Notes: a model not told the origin generated them from the sequence alone. A DNA stretch of 64,000 bases from Planctomycetota bacterium (GCA_012960475.1 DUBE01000037.1:29615-93614); one strand, 5' to 3'. Shown: positions 8,314 to 17,672, counted from the stretch's first letter. Made by a program: numbers and translations.

Positions 8314-10377
8314 ATGCTTGAAATGAGTTTGTGGGGTCTCTTTGCAGGCCTCTTTGCCGCAGGCAGCTGGGCAGCGGCTTCGCACCTGTTTTCGCGGATC
8401 TTCTCTGGGCCCAAGCCGCCCACCGCAAATGCTGCGGTGCTCTTCAAGAACACTCTGGCGGGGGCTCTGTTCTTCATTGTCGGGGCTGCCATTGGCGACG
8501 GGGGAGTTCCCAGCGGCGCCATTCCGCAGATGCTGATCAGCGGGCTCTTGGGTTTTGCTATCGGGGACGCCCTCTATTTTGCCTCCCTGCCCATGTGTGG
8601 CGTACAGACCACCGCGGTAGTGTCCCTCACCAATGTGCCCTTGACGGTGATCGGCGCCCACTGGTTGTTTGGAGATGTGATGGATCCGGGCAGTTTGCTG
8701 GGAGCGGGTCTGGTGTTGGCAGGAGTGCTGCTGGTTTTGCGTAGCGGAGGAGGCGGCGGATCGCTCGATCCAAGGGTGCGTCGCCGGGGCGTGCTCTTGG
8801 CCACAGGTAATGCCCTCGCGATTACGATTTCGATTTTGAGCGGCCACGAAGGCATGCAGGGGGCCGGGATTTTCAGCGGTGCTGCGGTGCGTCTGAGCGG
8901 GGGCGTGATCGGGGCCTTCTTGATAGCCACCGTATTCGGCGTCATGCGCCGGGGCCTGGGGCGCGAGTTCGCGGCGCTGACCAAACCCCTGCGGCGCCGC
9001 CAGGGCCTGCGGGCCCTCCTGATTGCCTCGGTCATCGGCTCTGTGCTGGGTCTGATTCCCTACCATCTGGCCCTGCGTGAACTCTCCGCGGGAGTTGCGG
9101 CTCTCGTCTTTTCCACTACCCCCTTGTTTACCTTGCCCTTCGCCCGTCTTGGTGTTGCCGAAGCCCGGCGCACAACTCCGTCTTTGATTGCTGGTACCTT
9201 GCTCGGCTTCGCCGGAGTGGGGATTGTCCTCTGGGCCCAAGCTTGTGGTGGGGCCGTTGCTCCCGCAGCATCTCCGGAAGCAATCGAAGTGCATGCCCCG
9301 GTTCGGGGCCCGATCGCTCGCTTTCCGCGCTTGGGCCAAGCTGGGAGAATTTTGGCCACTCGCTATGTGGGTGATGATGAACATGGATTGGTCAGCAGTC
9401 GCTTGGAGATGACCGAAGAGGGGCTCATTTTTGCTCCCGAAGAGGTCATCGTGGAGGGTGGTGGCTGGTTCGTCAATTGGGCGGACACTCCGGCGATCTC
9501 TCCCGATGGGGGACTTGTGACCTGGTTGCAGAAGGCTGACTCCGGTACCTACGATTATCATGTGCAGTACGCCTTGCGCCAAGAGGACGGCAGCTTTGCG
9601 GAGCAGGGCCCTATCCATGAGCACACGGGTCCTGGCGAACACGGCTTCGCTTCCTTGACCGCTCTGGATCAAGAGCGCGTGTTGGCAGTTTGGCTTGATG
9701 GCCGGCTGATGAAGGAGAAAGGGCCCATGACTCTGATGAGCCGCGTGATTGCCAAGGACGGAACCCGTGGCCCCGAGAGTGTGCTCGATGGACAGACCTG
9801 TGAGTGTTGTCCCACCGCCTTGATCACCCTTGGGGATGGCACCGCCCTAGCAGCTTGGCGCGATCGGTCAGACGAGGGTCTGCGGGACATTCTCTTGGCC
9901 CGTTGGACCGCCGAGGCCGGTTGGGGGGAGCCCTTCAGCGTGCACGCGGACCAATGGAAGTTCCTCGCCTGCCCGGTGAACGGCCCCAGCTTGGTGAGTC
10001 ATGGGGACCAGGTTGCTTTGCTTTGGTACACCGAAGGCAGCAATGAGGTTTCGCGGGTCAATGTCTGCTTGTCCCAGGACAAGGGGGTCACTTTTAGTCC
10101 GGTGCAAGTGGTGGACCAGGGCAGCCCCCTGGGTCAGGTCAGCGCCAGCTTCGATGCCAAGGGACGCCTCCTGGTTTCCTGGCTGCAACGGAATGATGCG
10201 GGGGCCGCCTGGGTGGTCCGCCGGGTGGGAGAAAGTCAGGGCCCGATCATGAGCGTGGCTCAGGTCGAGGGCAAGCGCAGCGATGGCCGCGCTCGCTTGA
10301 CGGCCCTTGGGGATGGTTGGGCTTTGGTCTGGACCGGTGGGGAAGGTGCCCGACTGATGGCCGCCGCTATTCAGTGA
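8314..10377 (+). CDS. EamA/DMT transporter fused to a Cys-motif beta-propeller (BNR/sialidase-like) domain
   Basis: Two-part protein of 687 residues. Residues 1 to about 310 form a drug/metabolite transporter core with about ten hydrophobic helices in two EamA halves; the second starts near RGVLLATGNALAITISI and ends LLGFAGVGIVLWAQAC. Residues from about 325 to the end form a repeat-rich, beta-strand-like region of the BNR/sialidase propeller type. It carries CECCPT (Cys 496, 498, 499) and a further Cys in FLACPVNGPS (Cys 553). If the last helix exits outward, the propeller faces the periplasm. The frame opens with a TTG at 8281, but the ATG at 8314 directly precedes the first helix. The stop overlaps the convergent ABC permease stop. 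Substrate unknown. Confidence 0.78.
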   Translation: MLEMSLWGLFAGLFAAGSWAAASHLFSRIFSGPKPPTANAAVLFKNTLAGALFFIVGAAIGDGGVPSGAIPQMLISGLLGFAIGDALYFASLPMCGVQTTAVVSLTNVPLTVIGAHWLFGDVMDPGSLLGAGLVLAGVLLVLRSGGGGGSLDPRVRRRGVLLATGNALAITISILSGHEGMQGAGIFSGAAVRLSGGVIGAFLIATVFGVMRRGLGREFAALTKPLRRRQGLRALLIASVIGSVLGLIPYHLALRELSAGVAALVFSTTPLFTLPFARLGVAEARRTTPSLIAGTLLGFAGVGIVLWAQACGGAVAPAASPEAIEVHAPVRGPIARFPRLGQAGRILATRYVGDDEHGLVSSRLEMTEEGLIFAPEEVIVEGGGWFVNWADTPAISPDGGLVTWLQKADSGTYDYHVQYALRQEDGSFAEQGPIHEHTGPGEHGFASLTALDQERVLAVWLDGRLMKEKGPMTLMSRVIAKDGTRGPESVLDGQTCECCPTALITLGDGTALAAWRDRSDEGLRDILLARWTAEAGWGEPFSVHADQWKFLACPVNGPSLVSHGDQVALLWYTEGSNEVSRVNVCLSQDKGVTFSPVQVVDQGSPLGQVSASFDAKGRLLVSWLQRNDAGAAWVVRRVGESQGPIMSVAQVEGKRSDGRARLTALGDGWALVWTGGEGARLMAAAIQ

Positions 10378-12404
10378 GGCTTGGTCTTGCGCCAGTGGCC
10401 CAGGGTCCAGGGCTTGAGCAGCAACACGAGAGCCGGCAGGGCCAACCAGGGCAGGAAGCGGGCCGGTCCGCTGATCAGAATCTCTGGCAAGCGCTCAGTG
10501 CCAAGTAGCAAGATCCAAGCGTCATAAGCGATGTGCAGGATCACAGCGGGCCACAGGCTGCGCGATCGCAGGGTGATGGTGCCGAGTAGCATGCCGATCA
10601 GGAAGGTGGGCATCAGCCGGTGCAAAGACGCATGCGCGGCGGCAAAGAAGAGCGATGAGATCAGTACCCCACGCAGGGGCCTCTTGTCCCGGGCCAGAGT
10701 TCCCAGGATTGCGCCTCGGAAGAGAAGCTCTTCCACGATTCCCGGGCTGACCGCCATGGCGAAGAGCAGGGTGATCAGGGGCGTGCTGCCAAAGAACTCT
10801 TCCAGGACGGGGTTCTTTGTCACTGCCTCTGGCAGGGGCAGCACGAATTGTTGACCGCGCATCAAGAATTCCATCAGGTAAGCAAGGCCCGGCACGATCA
10901 AGATTGCCAGGATCAGATCCAAGACGCGCGGCTGCGCGCGGATGAAGTCCGTGGCGGGTGAGGGTCCAAAGCGTTTTTTCGCGTGCCAGAGACAGATCAG
11001 CCCCAGGGGCAGCATCAACCCCCAAAGGGTGGCCAGGAGACCTCCCAGCATGTCGTAGCCCTGGAGGCGCGAGGCCACCCCCAGCATCAAGAGTACCGAA
11101 CCAAAGGCGTAGGCTTGGGCATGGCGGGAGGCGAGTCTTCGATTGCTCGCTTCCTCTGCTGACGAACCGCCGATCAGAACCCGTTCCGCGTCCAACAGGC
11201 CGGCGAGTTGGCGTACCGCGAAGGCGCTCCAACCCAGATGGGACAGGATCATTACCAGGGTCACCCCCAGGGTCAGTTCTCCAAGCAGCGCATCCCTCAG
11301 GGAGAGGGCCGCCCCGGTCAGGGGCACCAGGGCCAAGAGGAAGTTGTGCTCCAGGCCAGGGGCCAGCACGACCATGTTGGGCACCGCCAGAGCGAGCATC
11401 AGGGGTAGCAGCATGTGCTGGCCCTCGCGGAAACTTCGCGCCCGCCCGCAGGCCAGACAAAGTAGCGCGCAGACCAAGATGCAGGCGGGGATGAAGACCA
11501 GGGCGCCACTCAAACGGGTGAGGCCCACGCCTCCTGAGTCGCCACCGCCCATTCCTTCCCAACCAACTTGGACGGCCAGGAAGAGCCCCAGGATGTTGGA
11601 GGCCAGACAGGCCAGGCCCGTGAGCAGTACAGCCCCGAACTTGCCCAGCACCAGGGCGCTCTTGTCCGCTGGACTCACCAGCAGGGTTTCCAGAGTGCCA
11701 GCCTCGCGCTCCCCGGCAAAAACAGAGAGGGCGGCGTAGGAGCCCCCCGACAGGAGCAGCATCACCAGCAGGATCGGCAGGAAGCGTGCCATGCTGGCCG
11801 CGCCCCGGTCCTCGGCGGAGGCCAGATCGTGCACCTCAAGTTGCAGGCCGCTGCCTGGATCGCGGCCCAGCAATTCCTTGCGCCGCTCGACAGTCATGGT
11901 CTTGGCCAACTCGCTCAGGCGATTGCGTAGGCGTGTCGACAGGGTGCGCGAGGACTCGTCCTTGCGCTCGTACCAGATCTTGGCGTTGAGTTGTTCGTTC
12001 GGACCGGCGCCTCCTGCAATGGTCAAGACCGCTTGGGCTGTGTCGCCAATAAGTTCTCGCCAGGCGTCCTCGATCTGTTGGCGGTGGTTTTCGGGCAGGG
12101 ATGCAGCGGGCAGTTGATTCAGGCTGCTGGCATCCCCCTCTTGGATGATGGTAGCGGGATCCTGAATCGCGTCGATTAGACGCATGGCGAGTTCCGGCGG
12201 CGCTTCGCTTGCATCTACAAGTACGGTCAACTCGCGCTGCTCCAAACTGCTGACCGCGGATTTCTGCAGCAGGTCGCTGCCCGAGAGCATCAGGGGATAG
12301 AGCACCACCGGCAGGAGTACCGCCGCAAACAGCGCCCGGCGATCCCGGAGAAGTTGCAGCACTTCCACGCGGAAGACTGTGCCCATGGTCTCGGTCCAGT
12401 TCAC
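10371..12404 (-). CDS. ABC-2 permease fused to CPBP intramembrane metalloprotease domain
   Basis: Membrane subunit of an ABC exporter, 677 residues. The N-terminal part is a NatB-like ABC-2 permease: TM near residue 25, a large extracytoplasmic domain, then a TM bundle after FAGEREAGTLETLLVSP. The C-terminal third is a CPBP (CaaX protease/bacteriocin-processing) domain with EELLFRG near residue 560, FAAAHASLHR and HIAYD, the conserved Glu/His metal-site motifs. The start is a GTG overlapping the ATPase stop (GTGA), so the two genes are translationally coupled. The longer open frame upstream runs through the ATPase gene and is rejected. The fusion is known to me from planctomycete annotations; its substrate is unknown. 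Confidence 0.85.
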   Translation of the reverse strand: MNWTETMGTVFRVEVLQLLRDRRALFAAVLLPVVLYPLMLSGSDLLQKSAVSSLEQRELTVLVDASEAPPELAMRLIDAIQDPATIIQEGDASSLNQLPAASLPENHRQQIEDAWRELIGDTAQAVLTIAGGAGPNEQLNAKIWYERKDESSRTLSTRLRNRLSELAKTMTVERRKELLGRDPGSGLQLEVHDLASAEDRGAASMARFLPILLVMLLLSGGSYAALSVFAGEREAGTLETLLVSPADKSALVLGKFGAVLLTGLACLASNILGLFLAVQVGWEGMGGGDSGGVGLTRLSGALVFIPACILVCALLCLACGRARSFREGQHMLLPLMLALAVPNMVVLAPGLEHNFLLALVPLTGAALSLRDALLGELTLGVTLVMILSHLGWSAFAVRQLAGLLDAERVLIGGSSAEEASNRRLASRHAQAYAFGSVLLMLGVASRLQGYDMLGGLLATLWGLMLPLGLICLWHAKKRFGPSPATDFIRAQPRVLDLILAILIVPGLAYLMEFLMRGQQFVLPLPEAVTKNPVLEEFFGSTPLITLLFAMAVSPGIVEELLFRGAILGTLARDKRPLRGVLISSLFFAAAHASLHRLMPTFLIGMLLGTITLRSRSLWPAVILHIAYDAWILLLGTERLPEILISGPARFLPWLALPALVLLLKPWTLGHWRKTKPH

Positions 12405-13228
12405 AGGTTGTCTGCCTCGCTGGTGAGTGTCTGGTCCGCTCGTGCCACAAAGGCCCGGAATACATCTTCGAGCCATTCTTCTTTCGTTTCTTCTCGCAGT
12501 TCTTGGGGCGTACCCACCGCAAGTACCCGGCCCGCATGCACAATCGCGATGCGATCGCATAGACGCTCGGCCTCAGACAACACGTGGGTGGAGAACAGCA
12601 CGCAGCGACCTTCCTCCCGGCGGGATTCCACGAAGCGGATCATGTCGCTGGCTGCCAAGAGATCGAGGCCGGTGGTGGGCTCGTCCAAGATCAGTACCCG
12701 CGGGTCATGGATCACCGCCCGGGCGATGGAAACCCGCTGCCTCTGGCCGGTGGAAAGGGACTCGCAGCGGCCGGACAGGAACTCGTTGAGGTCAAAGGCT
12801 TTGACCACCACCTCCAGGCGTTGGCCCAGGGTGTCCTCATCCATGCCGTGCAACCGTCCGAAATACTGCAGCACTTCCTTGGCGGTCAAACGCGGATAGA
12901 GCCCGGTTGTTCCTGACAGGAATCCTACCCGCTCGCGTACGGTGATCGGGTCGTTGGTCACATCTGCTCCAGCGACCGTGGCCGTTCCCCGTGTGGGGGC
13001 CAGGATGGTGGAGAGCATGCGCAGTGTGGTGGTCTTGCCCGCGCCATTGGGTCCCAGAAGTCCCATTACCTCGCCATAGTTGCAGGTCAGGTCCAGGTCC
13101 TGCACGGCCGCGATTTTTCCGCGCTTTGGGTCGGAGAATACCTTGGTCAGAGCCTTGGCTTCGATTGCTGGGCCCTGGGGGTCAGTTGCTTGTGCCTCAA
13201 GGGCCTGGCTATGTGTGGCTTCAGTCAT
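12401..13228 (-). CDS. ABC transporter ATP-binding protein (NatA-like)
   Basis: Cytoplasmic ATPase energising the two adjacent permeases, 275 residues. Walker A is GPNGAGKTTT, the signature is LSTGQRQRVSIARA, Walker B is RVLILDEPTTGLD, and the switch His is in LFSTHVLSEAERLCDR. This order and the SGTTGLYPRLTAKE stretch resemble NatA of sodium exporters, but the cargo cannot be read from sequence. A short acidic C-terminal tail follows the core. The ATG lies in an ATGA overlap with the upstream permease stop, and its own stop overlaps the next permease start. It thus sits in the middle of a tightly coupled three-gene operon. Confidence 0.92.
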   Translation of the reverse strand: MTEATHSQALEAQATDPQGPAIEAKALTKVFSDPKRGKIAAVQDLDLTCNYGEVMGLLGPNGAGKTTTLRMLSTILAPTRGTATVAGADVTNDPITVRERVGFLSGTTGLYPRLTAKEVLQYFGRLHGMDEDTLGQRLEVVVKAFDLNEFLSGRCESLSTGQRQRVSIARAVIHDPRVLILDEPTTGLDLLAASDMIRFVESRREEGRCVLFSTHVLSEAERLCDRIAIVHAGRVLAVGTPQELREETKEEWLEDVFRAFVARADQTLTSEADNL

Positions 13229-14526
13229 CGGCTTGCGTCCCCATCGGATCGCAGGAAGGAAACGAGCTTTCTCAAGGGAATGGTGGCGGAACTAGTCGCA
13301 AATGCTTCACGGGAGAGCAAACGCACTGCCAGATTCAAGGCCAGCCACCCGCTGATCAGCAACGAGATTGCGACCAGGGTGTACTCAAGGGGCAGGATCT
13401 TGCCCAGTAGCATGGACTTGGCGGCCAGGGTCATGTTCAAGACCGGTACCAGAGCCAGGCCCGGGGTCAGGTCGATGCCCGGCATGATGCCGGCGATGGC
13501 GGGCATGATGAAGAGCAATTGCACCGGGCCGAGCATGGCCTGGGCTTCCTTGAAATTGCGCGCCAGACCTGAGATTGCGGTCAGGGTGGCTCCCGCGAAG
13601 AGGGCAAAGAGCAGGGTCAGAGGCGCGATTGCCAAGAGAGACTGCCAGGGCAGGTTGATTGTGATGCTGCTGCCCTGCAGCAGGGTCGCCAACAACCCCT
13701 CGGCGGAAATCCCAAGGGCCAGGAGATTGAAGCTGGTGGCGATCATGGACAGGCTGGCCACCGCCAGTACCTTTCCTTGCAGGACCCACAGGCGCGGGAT
13801 GGGCAACAGCAGGGTGGTCTCCGCCGTGCCCCGTTCCCGTTCTCCTGCGGACAGGTCCACTGCCGGAAAGAAGGCGCCCATGACGCACATGGTCACCAGC
13901 AGCATGGGCAGCAGCATCGCCAGGATCAGCGCGCCCTTGTCGCTCTCTGGGCCCACATCCTTGCGTTCCAGGCGCAGGGGTTCCAGGGCCGTTGGGGAGT
14001 AGCCTCCTTCCTGCGCAGCTTGTTCGCGCAGCTGATCCACATGCCTGGCGAGGCGACTTGTGATGCGCCCTTCGGTCAGCTCGCCCTTGGGCTCGCTCCG
14101 GTTCACATGCAACTGTGCACCCTGCGGTGCAAAACTCAAGACCCCTGCCAAGGGGGGATCACCGGGCGAAGAGTCTTCCCCTTGGGGCTCAAGCAACTCG
14201 GCCCGGGGCACGTCCTCTTGTGCTCCCAGATCCACCAGCACCAAACGGTTGGCCTGATACTCCTCGTCCTCATCCTGCCCCTTGTCCAAGGCCCGTAGCA
14301 GGTCTTCTGGGACGGACTCCTGGTTGATCACCCCCACGCGCACTTCGGTACGCTCCTTTTGACCCTGCAACACCAGGAAACCTTGGACCATGACCCAGAA
14401 CAACACCGGGTACATGCAGATCGGCAGGACCAAGGTGGTGAAAGCGGTTTGGCGATCGCGCAGGGTCTCGCGCAGTTCCTTGGCGGCGACCCGCAGGGTG
14501 GCGTGGAGGCGTTGTTGGCTGGCCAA
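13225..14526 (-). CDS. ABC-2 type permease (NatB-like)
   Basis: Membrane subunit of the same exporter, 433 residues. It has a TM segment at about residues 25-50 (AFTTLVLPICMYPVLFWVMV) and a large soluble extracytoplasmic domain with an acidic, Pro-rich stretch. A cluster of five or six helices follows, introduced by SAGERERGTAETTLLLP, a motif shared with the second permease of this operon. The two permeases probably form a heterodimer. The longest frame starts with a TTG at 14526; no better start is visible. A TACACT hexamer on the minus strand at 14602-14597 could be its promoter element. First gene of the operon. Confidence 0.85.
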   Translation of the reverse strand: MASQQRLHATLRVAAKELRETLRDRQTAFTTLVLPICMYPVLFWVMVQGFLVLQGQKERTEVRVGVINQESVPEDLLRALDKGQDEDEEYQANRLVLVDLGAQEDVPRAELLEPQGEDSSPGDPPLAGVLSFAPQGAQLHVNRSEPKGELTEGRITSRLARHVDQLREQAAQEGGYSPTALEPLRLERKDVGPESDKGALILAMLLPMLLVTMCVMGAFFPAVDLSAGERERGTAETTLLLPIPRLWVLQGKVLAVASLSMIATSFNLLALGISAEGLLATLLQGSSITINLPWQSLLAIAPLTLLFALFAGATLTAISGLARNFKEAQAMLGPVQLLFIMPAIAGIMPGIDLTPGLALVPVLNMTLAAKSMLLGKILPLEYTLVAISLLISGWLALNLAVRLLSREAFATSSATIPLRKLVSFLRSDGDASR

Positions 14527-14846
14527 GGGGAGAAGGGGGTGGGGGGCGGCTGGTCAGCTTGCAGAGATGGGTGAGACCCGGCTGTCCAGCGGGGGGAGTG
14601 TAGCGCTGGCATTCGGGCCTGACGAGAGGCCACTCAAAACAAACACTGTGCTGGGACCTGGTCTGTACAAGGGCCTTGAGGTGACCACGAACAGAAGCTT
14701 CTCCTGGCTCAAGTTGAGAGGGGCTGCATGTCGATAAAGCTCGCATGCAAGAGGATTTCCAGGGTCTCGGGGCCAAGAGTGCCCCCCAAGAGGACCAGGA
14801 AAGCAAGACCACGCGTGCGGCTCTGCTTGCCCCGCCGATAAATTTT
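14527..14846. other. Divergent intergenic region, ABC operon / lepB
   Basis: About 320 bases between the divergent ABC operon and signal peptidase gene. No convincing gene is seen. A minus-strand TACACT lies at 14602-14597, and an AT-rich ATAAATTTT sits immediately before the chosen lepB start. The lepB frame stays open back to an ATG at 14745, so the lepB N-terminus may begin inside this region. Confidence 0.4.
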
Positions 14847-15452
14847 ATGGCGCCAGCCCAGTATCCGGCCGCACGCGTTTCCTCTTCTCACGCCGTCTTT
14901 CCCTCGGGACTGTCTCCTGAAGGCAAGCTGCCCTTGTCCGGCCTGAGCATTTCGCGCCGGCTGCTGCGCTGGTTCCCCCAGGGTCTGGCCATGGCGGCGA
15001 TTCTCTGGAGCCTTTGCTTTCACGTTTCTCAGGTGCGTGGGTCGTCCATGTCTCCGGGAATCCTGAATTCCGATCGAATAGTGGTGGATGGTTTCTTTCA
15101 CCACATCATCCCCATGAACCGCGGGGATGTGGTGGTGCTGGAGTATCCCCTTGATCGCAGTTTGGACTATGTCAAGCGCGTGATCGGCTTGCCGGGGGAT
15201 GACATCTTGATCGCCTTTGGCAAGGTCTGGGTCAATGGAGAACTCCTGGACGAGCCCTATCTGGATGCGGGTCTGGTCGACCGTACCAGCTTCAAGCACA
15301 GCACCGTGGCTCCCAATCACTTCTTTGTACTTGGGGACAATCGTATCCACAGCTCCGACAGCCGCGAGTTCGGTCAGGTGCCAATGGACTGCCTGCGCGG
15401 GGTGGTGCGCGCGCGCCTGTGGCCCTTCAGTCGTGCCGGTTGGGTGAACTGA
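14847..15452 (+). CDS. lepB: Signal peptidase I
   Basis: Membrane-bound serine protease that removes signal peptides of Sec/Tat exported proteins. One hydrophobic segment (GLAMAAILWSLCFHVSQV) precedes the catalytic box GSSMSPG, with Ser about 67 as nucleophile. The general-base Lys is in DYVKRVIGLPGD (about residue 110), and the C-terminal box is VLGDNRIHSSDSREFG. At 201 residues it is a short, single-anchor form. The frame is open back to an ATG at 14745, giving 34 extra residues without clear features. I chose the ATG at 14847, with moderate certainty. Followed closely by an SDR gene that probably has its own promoter. Confidence 0.9.
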   Translation: MAPAQYPAARVSSSHAVFPSGLSPEGKLPLSGLSISRRLLRWFPQGLAMAAILWSLCFHVSQVRGSSMSPGILNSDRIVVDGFFHHIIPMNRGDVVVLEYPLDRSLDYVKRVIGLPGDDILIAFGKVWVNGELLDEPYLDAGLVDRTSFKHSTVAPNHFFVLGDNRIHSSDSREFGQVPMDCLRGVVRARLWPFSRAGWVN

Positions 15453-15470
15453 AGGCCCTGGGGCTTCGGC

Positions 15471-15476
15471 TATCTT
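15471..15476 (+). promoter_or_regulatory. Putative -10 element (TATCTT) of the SDR gene
   Basis: TATCTT ends 6 bases before the GTG at 15483, so transcription would start at or next to the start codon. No -35 is evident. Confidence 0.35.
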
Positions 15477-15482
15477 GGGGCG

Positions 15483-16205
15483 GTGTCCAGCACTCCCATT
15501 GTTTTGATCAGCGGCGCGGCTCGGGGTTTGGGCCTGGCCAGCGCGGAACGCCTCGCGGCCCTTGGCTGGTGTGTACATGGGGTACATCGTGATGCTGCGG
15601 GGCGACAGGGTCTCGTCGATCGCCTCGGTGAAGACCAGGTGCATCAGGCGGATCTGAGTGAGACAGGGGCAGCTGAACAGGTGGTGAATCGGGTCCTGGC
15701 CAGGGCCGGTCGATTGGACGGGGTCGTGCACGCCATGGGGGAGTTTGCGAGTGCTGTGCCCTCTGAAACCTCACGGGAATTGGTGCAGGACCTTTGGCGT
15801 AGCAACATGCTCTCGGCGGTGGATTTCTTGGATGCGAGTCGAGGAGCCCTGCGCGCTTCCAAGGGGGCGGCGGTGTTTTTTGGAAGCGCTGGACTGGCGG
15901 GGGTTCGCGCTCGTCAAACGACTGCTGCCTACATAGCTGCAAAGACCGCGCTCCTGGTCTGGATGAAGTCTGCGGCCCTGGAGGAAGCGCCCCATGGGGT
16001 GCGCGTCAACATGGTCTCACCGGGGGTGATTCCCCACAGGGACGCGGCTTCGGAGACATCCGATCCTGAGCGCCTGGCACGTATTCCCAGCGGCCGCGGA
16101 GGCAAGCCCGAAGAAGTCGCTGCGGCGGTGAGCTGGTTGCTCTCTTCGGACGCTAGCCATGTGATCGGTCAGGACTTGGAAGTAGCTGGCGGCTGGTTGC
16201 TCTAG
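15483..16205 (+). CDS. Short-chain dehydrogenase/reductase
   Basis: NAD(P)-dependent oxidoreductase with a Rossmann fold, 240 residues, the classical SDR length. The cofactor motif is GAARGLG (residues about 10-16). The catalytic Ser is in FFGSAGLAG, and the YxxxK pair is in AAYIAAKTALLVW. The C-terminal GQDLEVAGGWLL is typical of FabG-like enzymes. VHAMGEFA replaces the usual NNAG box, with only the central residues kept. The start is a GTG; a TATCTT hexamer 6 bases upstream suggests a leaderless message. It may act in fatty-acid or secondary carbonyl reduction; the substrate cannot be told. Confidence 0.85.
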   Translation: MSSTPIVLISGAARGLGLASAERLAALGWCVHGVHRDAAGRQGLVDRLGEDQVHQADLSETGAAEQVVNRVLARAGRLDGVVHAMGEFASAVPSETSRELVQDLWRSNMLSAVDFLDASRGALRASKGAAVFFGSAGLAGVRARQTTAAYIAAKTALLVWMKSAALEEAPHGVRVNMVSPGVIPHRDAASETSDPERLARIPSGRGGKPEEVAAAVSWLLSSDASHVIGQDLEVAGGWLL

Positions 16206-16266
16206 GGGCTCGATTTATTGCAGCTCCCGCTGGCCAGTTGCCCTGGCGTTGGGGCACCATGGGGAC

Positions 16267-17640
16267 ATGAGTCAAGCCACCATCCATAATCTGGATCCCG
16301 CCACGGGAGAGTTGATCGAGGAGATTCCCTGTGCCACCGAAGCGGAGGTTCAAGCCAAGGTAGCTCGGGCCCGGAATGCCTGGCCCGCCTGGCGTGGCAT
16401 GGACTCGGGCCAGCGCTTGGACCTGTTGCGCGCAGTTCTCAAGCGCCTGGAGGAGGAGGCCCCGGAACTTGGAGCACTCCTCTCCCGGGAGATGGGCAAA
16501 CCCCTCTCCCAGGCCATTGGCGAGGTGCGGGGCTATGCCAAGCACTTGGCTGGTGAGTTGGATGAGGTGGCCCTGGCGATTGCGCCCCAAATCATGCCTG
16601 GCAGCGAGGACGAGGTGCTCTTGTCCCGCGAACCCCACGGGGTCGTGGCGGTCATCACCCCTTGGAATTTTCCTGTGGGCATGCCTGCCCAGATCCTGAT
16701 TCCTGCCCTGGGGGCGGGCAACACGGTGGTGTTCAAGCCCAGCGAGCATGTGCCCCTGACCGGGGCATTCCTGGCCCGCCTGTTTCAGGAGCATCTGCCA
16801 GACGGGGTGCTGGAGCTGCTGCAGGGGGGCGGCCCAGTGGGCGCTGCGCTTGTGGAGGAAGAGGTGGACATGATCGCTTTTGTGGGCAGTCGCGCCACGG
16901 GCATAGCAATCATGCGCAGCGCCGCGGGCAGTTTGAAACGACTGGTACTGGAACTCGGAGGCAAGGATCCCCTGCTTGTCTTTGCAGACGCTGATCTGGA
17001 AGCCGCTGCAATCTGCGCGACTCAGAACTCCCTGCGCAACACGGGGCAGGTCTGTTGCAGCGTGGAACGGGTCCTGGTGGAGCGCTCCGTGGCGCAACGC
17101 TTCGAGAAGCTTGTGTTGCAGGAAGCGGGGAACTGGCCTTTTGGAGATCCCCAGGTCAAGCAGACCTGCATGGGGCCTTTGGTGAGCGAATCCCAACGGG
17201 ACAATGTAGTGGCCCATGTGGCGGACGCCCGGGAAAAGGGTGCGCGTATTGCGCTCGGTGGTGAACTGCCAAAGGGGTCCGGTTGGTTCTATCCCGCCAC
17301 GGTGATTGTTGATGCTCCAAGCGATGCGAAGGTCATTCGTGATGAAACATTTGGCCCGGTGGTCTGCTTGACCTGCTTTGACACCGAAGACGAGGCTGTC
17401 GAGCGAGCCAACGACACGGTCTATGGCTTGGGCGCAAATGTGTGGACCGGCGATCCTGAGCGAGGCCGTCGGGTTTCCGCTGGGTTGCGCGCTGGTCAGG
17501 TGGGGGTCAATCGTTATCTGGGCGGCGCCCCGGGTACTCCCTGGGTCGGCGCCCGCCAGTCAGGCGTGGGATTCCTGGGGGGCATCGAAGGTCACCGGCA
17601 GTTCACGACTCCAAAGACCGTGGCAACCGCGCCCTCGTGA
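16267..17640 (+). CDS. Aldehyde dehydrogenase family protein (succinate-semialdehyde dehydrogenase-like)
   Basis: NAD(P)-dependent oxidation of an aldehyde to an acid, 457 residues from the chosen ATG. Landmarks are ITPWNFPVGMP (cofactor pocket), FKPSEHVP, the base Glu in LELGGKDPLLVF, the nucleophile Cys in NTGQVCCSVERV, and ETFGPVVCLTCF with the conserved Glu-Phe. The N-terminus (NLDPATGELIEEIPCATEAE) and overall layout resemble GabD/Sad-type succinate-semialdehyde dehydrogenases. Substrate specificity is not certain. I start at the ATG at 16267 (MSQATIHN) rather than 16249. It stands alone between the SDR gene and the trp leader. Confidence 0.88.
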   Translation: MSQATIHNLDPATGELIEEIPCATEAEVQAKVARARNAWPAWRGMDSGQRLDLLRAVLKRLEEEAPELGALLSREMGKPLSQAIGEVRGYAKHLAGELDEVALAIAPQIMPGSEDEVLLSREPHGVVAVITPWNFPVGMPAQILIPALGAGNTVVFKPSEHVPLTGAFLARLFQEHLPDGVLELLQGGGPVGAALVEEEVDMIAFVGSRATGIAIMRSAAGSLKRLVLELGGKDPLLVFADADLEAAAICATQNSLRNTGQVCCSVERVLVERSVAQRFEKLVLQEAGNWPFGDPQVKQTCMGPLVSESQRDNVVAHVADAREKGARIALGGELPKGSGWFYPATVIVDAPSDAKVIRDETFGPVVCLTCFDTEDEAVERANDTVYGLGANVWTGDPERGRRVSAGLRAGQVGVNRYLGGAPGTPWVGARQSGVGFLGGIEGHRQFTTPKTVATAPS

Positions 17641-17672
17641 GCCGATTCCCTGTCTCGTTCTGGGCCCGGCCC

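Noticed and set aside
8239..9672. 477-codon minus-strand ORF opposite the EamA part of the fusion
   Set aside because: Low-complexity His/Gln/Gly composition typical of a reverse shadow; the plus strand has clear TM helices.
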